DNA from: Bacillota bacterium
GTDB lineage: Bacteria; Bacillota; Bacilli; Alicyclobacillales; Alicyclobacillaceae
Assembly (NCBI GenBank): GCA_021820805.1
Contig: JAKADF010000027.1
Coordinates: 1-14,092 of the forward strand
Length of the DNA stretch: 14,092 bases
Direction of reading: 5' to 3'
Shown: piece after piece, positions 1-7,111 of the stretch
How the letters are laid out: each line of letters starts with the position of its first letter
How positions within the stretch are numbered: position 1 is the stretch's first letter
Position numbers and translations under genes: made by a program
The notes under the pieces: generated by a model
Database searches by the model: none
What the model was told of the DNA's origin: nothing
Seen by the model: only the letters and a program-made list of their open reading frames with translations

Positions 1-19
1 CTTGTATTGACATAAATAG

Positions 20-47
20 AAGTAAGCGGTTTTTCGGCCGCTTACTT
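20..47 (-). terminator. Hairpin after the DUF1641 gene, likely terminator
   Basis: Perfect 10-bp inverted repeat: AAGTAAGCGG at 20-29 and CCGCTTACTT at 38-47, with an 8-nt loop. Read on the minus strand it lies about 45 nt past the stop of the DUF1641 gene and is followed by a modestly T-rich tail (CTATTTATG), so it fits a rho-independent terminator for that gene. The tail is weak, and the hairpin could instead serve a gene to the left of the window. Confidence 0.5.
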
Positions 48-93
48 AAGGACGTTATTATTGGAGCAAAATAGGCGTTCCATAAAGGATTTC

Positions 94-504
94 TTAATCC
101 TTGACCATATCCCGTTCGGACAAAACTGACAAAAATGCTTGTATAAAGCGCAGGTTCTTTTGAACAGTTGGATCCTTTAAGAGCCTTAACAGCCCAAATA
201 TATTTACTCGGGTAGTATCTTGTTCTGCACGGCGTTTTGCTTCTTGAACCATAACTGCACCATCTTTTATTTTTTCTTGTAAAGGTTTTGCTTTTTCACG
301 TACGATATTCGACACGCCTTCGAGCATGTCGCCATCGGTCAAAATTTCTGTCGCAACATCTACACCTTTGACAAGCCAAGTTGTTGCGATTGCCAGTTGT
401 GGAAGCTGACTTACAAGTGTATGAAGTGATTCTTGAACTTTCGGATCGAGCAATGCGTCAAATACATCTTGCTGCTCAGGCATTGTGATTGTTCCATCTG
501 CCAT
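94..504 (-). CDS. DUF1641 domain-containing protein
   Basis: A 136-residue soluble protein that matches the DUF1641 family by its overall pattern, with a C-terminal block around residues 101-127 (FGLLRLLKDPTVQKNL followed by a hydrophobic helix). It is helical, with no signal peptide and no enzyme motif. The biochemical role of the family is not established. In Bacillus a member (YrhD) sits beside a formate dehydrogenase (YrhE), and relatives are found next to respiratory-type oxidoreductases, so an accessory role in redox complexes is usually suspected. Here the gene stands alone and is divergent from an aldehyde dehydrogenase, so any partner would have to lie left of the window. The ATG at 504 is preceded by AGGGGG at 11 nt, a rather long spacing. 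Family call is fairly sure, function unknown. Confidence 0.8.
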   Translation of the reverse strand: MADGTITMPEQQDVFDALLDPKVQESLHTLVSQLPQLAIATTWLVKGVDVATEILTDGDMLEGVSNIVREKAKPLQEKIKDGAVMVQEAKRRAEQDTTRVNIFGLLRLLKDPTVQKNLRFIQAFLSVLSERDMVKD

Positions 505-540
505 CAGAGTCTAATCCCCCTCATTTGACCTTCTCATGGT

Positions 541-578
541 TAGCATGCTACTCAAAAACGCGAATTACTCGTGTAATT
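541..578. promoter_or_regulatory. Two palindromes in the divergent spacer (possible operators)
   Basis: The 216-nt spacer between the DUF1641 gene and the dehydrogenase gene contains a perfect 10-bp palindrome, TAGCATGCTA (541-550), and a near-perfect one, AATTAC-TCGT-GTAATT (563-578, 14 of 16 positions symmetrical). Both lie nearer the DUF1641 side. They are operator-like by symmetry only. No known regulator consensus was recognised. Confidence 0.3.
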
Positions 579-604
579 GTGATGGAATGGCAAAAAAGAT
601 TTCC

Positions 605-635
605 TTGACAAAGAGCTTTTAGAGGGAGCTTTATG
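605..635 (+). promoter_or_regulatory. Weak sigma-A promoter candidate for the dehydrogenase gene
   Basis: A perfect -35 box TTGACA lies at 605-610. The only -10 candidate downstream is a poor TTTATG at 630-635 with a long 19-bp spacer. A second A/T-rich -10-like stretch (TAAGAT, 669-674) has no good -35 box. One of these probably drives the gene starting at 721. Confidence 0.25.
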
Positions 636-720
636 TCCAAATATACACTTATTGTCCATTGTTTGCTGTAAGATAAATAGTGAAGAAGTGCAGTATTCAT
701 GAAAAGGATGTGAATTCTAA

Positions 721-2178
721 ATGGCTATACAGCTCATGAATTATAAGTTGTTTATTGGTGGAGAATGGGTAGATTCTGTATCTAAAAAGACCTTTCAAGT
801 AATAAACCCTGCAACTGAAGAAGTCATTGCAGAATTGCCAGATGGAAATGCTGGTGACATGCGTCTTGCGATTGACAAGGCAAATGCTGTGCAGTCAGCT
901 TGGGCGGATACTACCGCATACGAACGTGGGAAAATTTTGGCGGATGCTGCAAAGTTAATGAGGGAAAGAGCAGAAGAACTCGCTCGTATCATGACACTCG
1001 AGGAAGGAAAACCACTTCCCGAAGCAAAAGGCGAGATTGCTTATGCCGCTTCATTCTTTGAGTGGTTTGCTGAGGAAGGGAAACGGGTATATGGGGATAC
1101 AATTCCATCGGGCTCGCAAGATAAACGTATTTTTGTATTGAAACGGCCTGTTGGGATTTGTGCAGCCATCACTCCATGGAATTTTCCTGCTGCAATGATT
1201 ACACGTAAGCTCGGCCCTGCACTGGCAGCAGGATGCACAATGGTTATAAAACCTTCTGAAGTTACACCTTTATCTGCTCTTGAAATTGCAAAAATACTCG
1301 AAGAAGTCGGCTTACCAAAAGGCGTGCTTTCGATTGTTCCAGGTTCCGATGCGGTTGATTTATCGAAAGCGATTATGGAAGATTTCCGTGTTCGTAAGGT
1401 TTCGTTTACCGGATCGACTGAAGTTGGCAAAATTCTAATGCGCCAAGCTGCTGATACCATGAAACGTGTTTCGTTTGAACTTGGCGGAAATGCCCCATTT
1501 ATTGTATTTGCTGATGCCGATTTGGATGCTGCTGTTGAGCAGGCTGTTGTTGCAAAAATGCGCAGTATGGGCGAATCATGTGTTGCTGCAAACCGTATTT
1601 ACGTAGAACGGCCGGTTTGTGAAGCTTTTACAGATAAATTGGCTAAACGGCTTGGCCAAATGAAAGTAGGAAACGGACTCGAGGAAGGGGTATCTGTTGG
1701 GCCCTTAATTGAACCTGTCGCTGTGGATAAAGTAGAGCACCATGTTGAAGATGCATTGAGCAAAGGTGCGGAAGTTGTAATCGGCGGATCGCGCAGCAGT
1801 GCATCTGCAGGATATTTCTATGAGCCGACCGTCCTAGCAAATGTAGATGACGAAATGCTTGTTGCAAAAGAGGAAACATTTGGACCTGTAGCAGCTATCT
1901 TGCCTTTTGAAACCGAAGAAGAAGTCATTGCACGTGCAAATAATACGCGTTATGGACTTGCTGCTTATTATTTCACGCGCAACGTTGGCCGTGTGTTTCG
2001 GATGGCAGAACAGCTCGAATTTGGAATCCTTGGAGCAAATGATGGACTACCGTCGACTGCACAAGCCCCATTTGGCGGTGTGAAGGAGTCAGGCCTTGGC
2101 CGTGAAGGCAGCAAGTATGGAATTGATGAATATCTTAGTATCAAGTATTTGTCATTGCGCGGGATTGCAAGAGAATAG
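721..2178 (+). CDS. gabD: NAD(P)-dependent succinate-semialdehyde dehydrogenase
   Basis: A full-length (485 aa) cytoplasmic aldehyde dehydrogenase, predicted to oxidise succinate semialdehyde to succinate, the last step of the GABA shunt. Visible family features: TPWNFP (151-156, oxyanion Asn154), KPSE (177-180, cofactor binding), FTGSTEVG (229-236), the general base Glu253 in FELGGN, the nucleophile Cys287 in GESCVAANR, and EETFGP (384-389). The SSADH subgroup is supported by three substrate-carboxylate positions known from GabD and human ALDH5A1. These are an Arg in ITRK (Arg162), an Arg six residues before the catalytic Cys (Arg281), and a Ser before APFGG (Ser445). The ending REGSKYGIDEYLSIKY is also typical. 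The ATG at 721 has AAGGA 12 nt upstream, and no better start is seen. No GABA transaminase gene is adjacent, so the aldehyde source is unknown. A related semialdehyde substrate such as glutarate semialdehyde is possible. Confidence 0.85.
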   Translation: MAIQLMNYKLFIGGEWVDSVSKKTFQVINPATEEVIAELPDGNAGDMRLAIDKANAVQSAWADTTAYERGKILADAAKLMRERAEELARIMTLEEGKPLPEAKGEIAYAASFFEWFAEEGKRVYGDTIPSGSQDKRIFVLKRPVGICAAITPWNFPAAMITRKLGPALAAGCTMVIKPSEVTPLSALEIAKILEEVGLPKGVLSIVPGSDAVDLSKAIMEDFRVRKVSFTGSTEVGKILMRQAADTMKRVSFELGGNAPFIVFADADLDAAVEQAVVAKMRSMGESCVAANRIYVERPVCEAFTDKLAKRLGQMKVGNGLEEGVSVGPLIEPVAVDKVEHHVEDALSKGAEVVIGGSRSSASAGYFYEPTVLANVDDEMLVAKEETFGPVAAILPFETEEEVIARANNTRYGLAAYYFTRNVGRVFRMAEQLEFGILGANDGLPSTAQAPFGGVKESGLGREGSKYGIDEYLSIKYLSLRGIARE

Positions 2179-2200
2179 GTTTTTTGGGTATGAGCTTCTG

Positions 2201-2229
2201 GGGCTGCGAGATTTCCTCTCTCGCGGCCC
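2201..2229. terminator. Hairpin between convergent dehydrogenase and cls genes
   Basis: GGGCTGCGAGA (2201-2211) pairs with TCTCGCGGCCC (2219-2229): 11 bp with one G-U, 7-nt loop. It lies 22 nt past the dehydrogenase stop and directly abuts the cls stop codon. The T tract on the plus side is short (TTTATA), and that on the minus side is absent until CCAAAAAACC. It is probably a shared terminator, mainly for the dehydrogenase gene. Confidence 0.65.
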
Positions 2230-2230
2230 T

Positions 2231-3745
2231 TTATAAAAATGGCGCAAACAAACGGGCGATTTGTTCTTTTATACGTTCGATGGGTTTTGAAATCGTATCG
2301 TATTCAATCATGTTCGTTGCATTTTGTAAATCGTGCTCAAACTGAGACTGAAGTTTGTCTGCAATGGCTTGGTTATACATAACTGTGCATACTTCCCGAT
2401 TTAAATGAAAGCTGCGAAGATCAAAATTGGTCGCACCGACAATACTGATTTGGTGGTCGATAACCATGGTCTTTGCGTGTAAGATTCCTTTTTCATGCAG
2501 GTAGATATCCACACCAGAACGAAGCAGTTCTGGGTAGTATGTTCGACTTGCTAAAGCGATGAGCATGTGGTCCGCACGCCTCGGTACGAGGAGTCGAACA
2601 CGGACACCACGTAAAATGGCAACCTTCAGTGCTGTAATTAAGTCATCATCTGGCGCAAAATACGGAGTAGTGATATCTATTGAATTTGTTGCCATGGTAA
2701 TACACATAAAAAACAGTTGGCGCATAACTTCTATTTGCATTTCCGGATTCCCATAAACGGTTTGCATTCTGGTTTCAAAGAGTGATTCCGGTTCAGATTT
2801 TGCCTTTGAATAAAGCTCTGGGTGTAACTCAGCGGCAGTTTCAAAATGTAATAATGGTAATGGTGATTGCGTATCCAGAGAAATTTGTTCTGTTTCCAAA
2901 TACGCACTACTCTGCTTTGACATTTTTCTGCGTTCCGGTGTTGCATCTTTCCACGTCTTTTCAAAGCAATCGATAAAGGGCTCTAGATTGTTGCAGGTAA
3001 TACGCAGTTCAGTATCTCTCCAGGGACCTTTTATTGGGTCTTCTCCCGTATATTCATTGCCTATGTTCACTCCGCCGATGAATGCCTCTTGTTTATCGAT
3101 GATGACAATCTTACCGTGATCGCGTTGGTTAAGTGCCGGGCTTATCCATGGAAAACGAACAGGGTGGAAAACTCTGCACTCGACGCCCGCTGTCTGAAGG
3201 CGATTTATCTGTCGTTTCGGGAAACTATGGCTGCCAATTCCGTCACGAATAAAACGAATCTGTACGCCATTTTGTGCTTTTTGAATCAAAAGGCTTGTAA
3301 TTAGGTTGCCGATGTCATCGTTTCGGTAAATGTAGAAATCTACATCAATTGTATGTTTGGCTTTATATAGTGCATGGATTAGAGAATCAAATGTTTCTAT
3401 GCCGTTTGGACTCACTTTAACTTGCCCTTGGAATAACTCAAAACCAAGCTTCTGAAGGGCAGTTGCAAAAGTGGTGACAGATTTGTTTTTGCTTGTGAAA
3501 CTGCTCATTGCAAATGGATGTTTTTGAATCTCACCCAAATCCGTCTGCGTTGTATCGTGGATTTCTTGTTTCCGTGCTTTTTGCGTTGTTTTGGTCAATA
3601 AAAAATACAATGCAGGTCCGATTATCGGAAGAATGATACTTATAACCAACCAGGGTAATGCCCATACAGGACGCTTTGATTCGATAAGTGCAATTATAAG
3701 CATGAGAATGAGGTTTAAAATATATAGGATGAAAAAAATCAGCAT
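2231..3745 (-). CDS. cls: Cardiolipin synthase (two PLD/HKD domains, membrane-anchored)
   Basis: A membrane phospholipid enzyme that condenses two phosphatidylglycerols to cardiolipin and glycerol. Counting 504 aa from the chosen start, two transmembrane helices (about 2-21 and 29-50) precede two phospholipase D domains. The catalytic HxKxxxxD motifs are His210/Lys212/Asp217 (in NQRDHGK) and His423/Lys425/Asp430 (in ILHAKTMVID). This is the usual length and layout of bacterial Cls. The ATG at 3745 is chosen because AGGGGG lies 6 nt upstream and the protein then starts directly with the first helix. The longer in-frame ATG at 3808 would add 21 non-hydrophobic residues and has no convincing SD. 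First-domain motif has Gly211 where many Cls proteins have Arg/Lys, a minor variation. The gene stands alone on the minus strand. Confidence 0.92.
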   Translation of the reverse strand: MLIFFILYILNLILMLIIALIESKRPVWALPWLVISIILPIIGPALYFLLTKTTQKARKQEIHDTTQTDLGEIQKHPFAMSSFTSKNKSVTTFATALQKLGFELFQGQVKVSPNGIETFDSLIHALYKAKHTIDVDFYIYRNDDIGNLITSLLIQKAQNGVQIRFIRDGIGSHSFPKRQINRLQTAGVECRVFHPVRFPWISPALNQRDHGKIVIIDKQEAFIGGVNIGNEYTGEDPIKGPWRDTELRITCNNLEPFIDCFEKTWKDATPERRKMSKQSSAYLETEQISLDTQSPLPLLHFETAAELHPELYSKAKSEPESLFETRMQTVYGNPEMQIEVMRQLFFMCITMATNSIDITTPYFAPDDDLITALKVAILRGVRVRLLVPRRADHMLIALASRTYYPELLRSGVDIYLHEKGILHAKTMVIDHQISIVGATNFDLRSFHLNREVCTVMYNQAIADKLQSQFEHDLQNATNMIEYDTISKPIERIKEQIARLFAPFL

Positions 3746-3831
3746 ACAATACCCCCTGTTAGCTCTATTTAGGATGGGCTTGTAGTGGATAAAACTATAC
3801 ACCTTCATACCTATTTGTTTTGGAGGGCGGA

Positions 3832-3860
3832 ATTATTAGTTAGTGCGCAATAGGTCACAA
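3832..3860 (-). promoter_or_regulatory. Candidate sigma-A promoter for cls
   Basis: Read on the minus strand, TTGTGA (3855-3860, 4 of 6 to TTGACA) and AATAAT (3832-3837, 5 of 6 to TATAAT) are separated by exactly 17 bp. They would start transcription about 80 nt before the cls ATG at 3745. The spacing and orientation fit, but there is no experimental support. Confidence 0.4.
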
Positions 3861-3888
3861 CTGTAGTAAATAGGGATGTGTTAGGCTT

Positions 3889-4779
3889 GTGGTACACATG
3901 AAAATGGATGGTGAAATCTCCATGCATAGTACCTCAGACAATGCATCTGAACGCATAGAAGACCTTGTATCCCAACAGACAGCTAGAAAAACCTATTTGG
4001 ACCGTTTTGGACATACGTTTTCAAATCAATGCGCAAAGTTTTTAATAGAGCCTGTCACAATAGATTCAGATGAAGCTATCTTGGATGTTGCTACCGGGCC
4101 AGGAACGGCAGTATTCGAATGTCTTTGTAAATTTGGTAATTCGCCTTCCATTATCGGTATTGACGCATCCCTTGAAATGCTGCAGGGAGCCGAGTCTATC
4201 CAAAATGCAATATGGGAGAAATGCGGTGTGCGACCTCGCTTTATACACGGTGATGTACACCATTTGCCTTTTGCAAATGAAACATTTGACGGTGTTATGA
4301 GTAACCTTGGCATTCATTTGTTTTCAGAACGGATTCGCGCTATTTCAGAGATGGGAAGAGTACTTAAATCATCTGGTTTTCTTCTAATCTCTATCCCATA
4401 CCTGATTCCTGAATCATACAATGTACCTCCTGTTACGAATTCAACTGAACCATCGGACTTCGTACGAGAATTAGTTGAGTGCTCGGGAAAAGAATACTCT
4501 ATTTTGGATGAGATTATTGATGAGCTTGAAAAGAATGGATTTTCGGATGTTAAAGCAACTGATACGGTGATACCGTATACGTGTAATGGAGCACAAGAGG
4601 TAATAGGTCTAATTAAGACAGTGCTCCATTTTTCAGGGTGTATGGCTCGTACAGAGCAGTTGCATGCATTTGCCGAGTTAGATAATTTGCTGTACTCGCA
4701 TCTTCTTTGGGGAGACACGAATACTTATACTGTTCAACTTGGTGTAGCTCGGATTTTGTGCATCAAATCGGCGAGGTAG
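3889..4779 (+). CDS. Class I SAM-dependent methyltransferase (UbiE/Methyltransf_11 type)
   Basis: A soluble protein of up to 296 aa with a Rossmann methyltransferase domain in its first two-thirds. Motif I is ILDVATGPG (64-72, SAM binding), followed by an acidic end of strand 2 in GIDAS (Asp92), motif GDVHHLPF (121-128), the family-typical FDGVMSNLGIHLF (133-145), and the post-helix strand GFLLISIP (163-170). The last 110 residues form a variable substrate region that gives no clue to the acceptor. A small-molecule substrate is the default for this type. The start is uncertain: a GTG at 3889, ATGs at 3898 and 3904, and an ATG at 3922 are all in frame and none has a good SD (the closest is AGG 4 nt before the GTG). 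The gene has its own strong terminator and no operon partner. Confidence 0.75.
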   Translation: MVHMKMDGEISMHSTSDNASERIEDLVSQQTARKTYLDRFGHTFSNQCAKFLIEPVTIDSDEAILDVATGPGTAVFECLCKFGNSPSIIGIDASLEMLQGAESIQNAIWEKCGVRPRFIHGDVHHLPFANETFDGVMSNLGIHLFSERIRAISEMGRVLKSSGFLLISIPYLIPESYNVPPVTNSTEPSDFVRELVECSGKEYSILDEIIDELEKNGFSDVKATDTVIPYTCNGAQEVIGLIKTVLHFSGCMARTEQLHAFAELDNLLYSHLLWGDTNTYTVQLGVARILCIKSAR

Positions 4780-4780
4780 T

Positions 4781-4825
4781 AAAAACAGCGGCATCCCTGT
4801 CTGATAAAAGGGTGCCGCTGTTTTT
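4781..4825. terminator. Bidirectional rho-independent terminator (methyltransferase / proS)
   Basis: A 13-bp perfect stem: AAAAACAGCGGCA (4781-4793) with TGCCGCTGTTTTT (4813-4825), extended by three more pairs after a one-base bulge. The A5/T5 ends give a U tract after a GC-rich stem in both directions. It starts right after the methyltransferase stop and lies about 30 nt beyond the proS stop, so it can end both convergent transcripts. Confidence 0.92.
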
Positions 4826-4856
4826 AGAAAAAGCGAACTGCATGATGCTTGTTTTA

Positions 4857-6308
4857 TCAATATGCTTTTGCAAACCAAACGCTGTGCTTTGCTTCTTTGC
4901 CGCATACAGCGCACGTGTCAAAATGCTGAGGTGGATTAAATGGAATATTTCGGCTTGTTGCACCGCTTTCTTCTTTAATTTTGGCCTCGCACTTTTCGTC
5001 TCCGCACCAGCCTGCAAGGACGAACCCACGCTTTGTCTGGATAATATCCGTTAACTCAGACAGTGTGTGTGCGACATGGGAATGCTCTTTCTGGAATTCC
5101 TTTGCTTTGTTATACATGTTCGTTTGAATATCATCAAGCAGTTTTGGTAATTGCTCGAGTAAATCGTCCTCAGGAACCGATATTTTATCCCCCGTATCGC
5201 GTCGAACAAGAATAACTTGATGGTTGTCCATGTCACGAGGGCCGACCTCGAGTCTTACAGGAATACCGCGCATCTCGTATTCATTAAATTTCCAACCTGG
5301 GCTCAAGTCCTCGCGTGCATCTATTTTGACTCTGACACCAATGTCTTTAATTCCTGCAAGCAGGTTGTTCGCATGTGTAACAACACGGTCGCGTTCTTTT
5401 TGCGGACCAATCGGTATGACAACCACTTGGGTTGGTGCAATTTTCGGCGGAAGCGCAAGTCCTCTGTCGTCGCCATGCACCATGATGATGGCTCCAATCA
5501 GTCGTGTGCTGATGCCCCATGAAGTGGTATATACGTACTTACGTGTATTGTCCTTGTCCAAAAATTGAATATCAAAGCCTTTTGCAAAGTTTTGGCCAAG
5601 GTAATGGGAAGTTCCAGCCTGAAGGGCTTTTCCGTCTTTCATAAGTCCTTCAATTGAGTATGTACTTACAGCGCCCGCGAACTTTTCGGTAGGTGTCTTT
5701 TGCCCGCGGATAACTGGAATGGCCAGTATGTTTTCTACGAAATCTGTGTAAACATTGAGCATTCTTTCTGTCTCCGCCTGTGCTTCCTCGGCAGTCTCAT
5801 GAGCGGTGTGCCCTTCTTGCCAAAGGAATTCGCTTGTGCGAAGGAATGGCAAAGTACGTTTCTCCCACCGAACAACATTTGCCCACTGGTTAATAAGTAC
5901 AGGCAAATCACGATAAGATTGAATCCATTGAGAATACATGTGTCCAATGATTGTTTCAGATGTAGGCCGGATTGCCAGGCGTTCCTCCAATTTTTCTCCG
6001 CCTGCCTCGGTGACCCATGGTAATTCTGGATTGAATCCTTCGACGTGTTCCTTTTCCTTTTGGAAGAAGCTTTCCGGAATAAAAAGCGGGAAGTAGGCAT
6101 TTCGATGTCCCGTTTCTTTGAACCGCCTGTCAAGTTCTTGCTGGCATGCTTCCCAAAGTTCAAATCCATCTGGTTTAAAGACGATGCAGCCGCGAACTGG
6201 CGCATAATCCATTAAGTCTGCTTTTTTAATAACGTCAATGTACCACTTTGAAAAGTCCTCACTTTGGGGGGTGATTTCTTTTACAAATTCTTTCTTTTCT
6301 TTACCCAT
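4857..6308 (-). CDS. proS: Proline--tRNA ligase, type 3 (eukaryote/archaea-like short form)
   Basis: Charges tRNA(Pro) with proline in the cytoplasm. At 483 aa it is the compact class II enzyme without the roughly 180-residue INS editing domain of the E. coli type. Visible parts: RPTSE (114-118), class II motif 2 around RWEKRTLPFLRTSEFLWQEG (147-166), motif 3 region GISTRLIGAIIMVHGDDRG (265-283), and an anticodon-binding domain from about 290. A C-terminal zinc-type domain follows with Cys435, Cys440, Cys466 and Cys469, ending in the family-typical terminal Tyr483. The ATG at 6308 has an ideal AGGAGG 8 nt upstream. Only 105 nt separate it from the upstream same-strand gene, so there is no room for a T-box leader. 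Lack of the cis-editing domain means Ala-tRNA(Pro) would have to be cleared by a trans-editing factor elsewhere, or tolerated. Confidence 0.96.
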   Translation of the reverse strand: MGKEKKEFVKEITPQSEDFSKWYIDVIKKADLMDYAPVRGCIVFKPDGFELWEACQQELDRRFKETGHRNAYFPLFIPESFFQKEKEHVEGFNPELPWVTEAGGEKLEERLAIRPTSETIIGHMYSQWIQSYRDLPVLINQWANVVRWEKRTLPFLRTSEFLWQEGHTAHETAEEAQAETERMLNVYTDFVENILAIPVIRGQKTPTEKFAGAVSTYSIEGLMKDGKALQAGTSHYLGQNFAKGFDIQFLDKDNTRKYVYTTSWGISTRLIGAIIMVHGDDRGLALPPKIAPTQVVVIPIGPQKERDRVVTHANNLLAGIKDIGVRVKIDAREDLSPGWKFNEYEMRGIPVRLEVGPRDMDNHQVILVRRDTGDKISVPEDDLLEQLPKLLDDIQTNMYNKAKEFQKEHSHVAHTLSELTDIIQTKRGFVLAGWCGDEKCEAKIKEESGATSRNIPFNPPQHFDTCAVCGKEAKHSVWFAKAY

Positions 6309-6355
6309 GATTTTGTCCTCCTACACGACAACCGACAACACTGTTCTTCTTAGCC

Positions 6356-6384
6356 ATCTTACACAGCATTTGGACAGAATCCAA
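6356..6384 (-). promoter_or_regulatory. Candidate promoter for proS
   Basis: On the minus strand TTGGAT (6379-6384) and TAAGAT (6356-6361, 4 of 6 to TATAAT) are 17 bp apart and would start transcription about 40 nt before the proS ATG. The -35 box is poor, so this is tentative. Read-through from the upstream gene is an alternative. Confidence 0.3.
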
Positions 6385-6413
6385 GTGGAAAGCCGGATTT
6401 ATAAATAAAATGG

Positions 6414-6971
6414 TCATTTAAGCATCTCAATAGAGGAAGAAAGTTCAATTCCGTAAAAGATAAACTCCTTCCCTATTTTCCAAATCTTCCACTTTAAATA
6501 TCGATAAAGTGGATGATGCTTGTCTAAATTTGAAATACGTTCGAAAGGGATGTTTATTTTTTCTATAGCACGGATTGCCTGCTTATTTTCAACTGGTATG
6601 CAAAATAAGCACCAAGTACTATTGTAAATGCGAAATGCAGAAGTTAACAAATATCGTTTGATGGTTTCATTAAGTCCGAAGCCTCGAAAGCTTTGCAGAA
6701 GGAAGGTACCCCCCTCAAATACGGATATCCCGTCTTCAAAAAATTCTTGCCCAACCTCGTGCAGACTCGTAAAACCAGCTAGTAAGTCATTCACCCATAT
6801 TCCTTTTATGAACCCATTTTTAAAGACTAATACAAAGTTATTTGTGAACACATATTGCTGGAAGTTTCCCAAGCTAGAAAATTCTATTGGCCAGCCGGGC
6901 GTTCTCGCACCTTTTTCCCATAACTGCAATACATCTTTTTCCGATAGATCTTCGAATTTAACAGACAGCAC
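6414..6971 (-). CDS. Divergent GNAT-like acetyltransferase (putative)
   Basis: A soluble protein of 185 aa from the chosen GTG start. The central region resembles GNAT N-acetyltransferases. A strand (FEGGTFLLQ) leads into RGFGLNETIKRYLL at about 96-109, matching the acetyl-CoA loop/helix pattern R-G-x-G, but with Asn where Gly/Ala is normal. PVENKQAIRAIEKINIPF (126-143) follows, the usual N-xx-A-xx-x-x-EK motif of the C-terminal half. The acceptor is unknown, and overall similarity is weak enough that an inactive GNAT fold is possible. Start choice: the longest frame opens at an ATG at 7019 without any SD, whereas the GTG at 6971 has GAGGGG 7 nt upstream and is preferred. It lies upstream of proS on the same strand, 105 nt away. 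Confidence 0.55.
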   Translation of the reverse strand: MLSVKFEDLSEKDVLQLWEKGARTPGWPIEFSSLGNFQQYVFTNNFVLVFKNGFIKGIWVNDLLAGFTSLHEVGQEFFEDGISVFEGGTFLLQSFRGFGLNETIKRYLLTSAFRIYNSTWCLFCIPVENKQAIRAIEKINIPFERISNLDKHHPLYRYLKWKIWKIGKEFIFYGIELSSSIEMLK

Positions 6972-7066
6972 CAAAAATCCCCTCGTGTTTTTGATCGGAA
7001 CGTACCGATATATACTCATATTAACCGATAAATGGATAAATCAAATAATTAGTCGAGTTAAGCGCC

Positions 7067-7101
7067 CCTGGTGCTGCCTCGATTAAAAATCGGGCACCGG
7101 G
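7067..7101 (-). terminator. Hairpin after the MFS permease gene
   Basis: CCTGGTGC (7067-7074) pairs with GCACCGGG (7094-7101) with one G-U, and an inner CGATT/AATCG stem (7080-7084 with 7088-7092) closes an AAA loop. It lies 10 nt past the stop of the minus-strand MFS gene. No U tract follows, so termination is plausible but not assured. Confidence 0.4.
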
Positions 7102-7111
7102 TAGCACTGGT

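Noticed and set aside
3746..3808. Longer N-terminus for cardiolipin synthase from the ATG at 3808
   Set aside because: No convincing SD. The ATG at 3745 has AGGGGG at 6 nt and begins directly with the first membrane helix.
4707..5054. Open frame of 115 codons on the plus strand
   Set aside because: It overlaps the methyltransferase end, the terminator and the antisense of proS, with no SD and no recognisable protein.
6309..6413. T-box riboswitch upstream of proS
   Set aside because: Only 105 nt are available, and no T-box sequence or terminator/antiterminator pair was seen.
6972..7019. ATG at 7019 as the start of the GNAT-like gene
   Set aside because: No SD precedes it, whereas the GTG at 6971 has GAGGGG at 7 nt. 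The extra residues would include the SD sequence itself. Not excluded with certainty.
6628..7086. Open frame of 152 codons on the plus strand
   Set aside because: Antisense to the GNAT-like gene. Composition is that of a shadow frame, with no SD.
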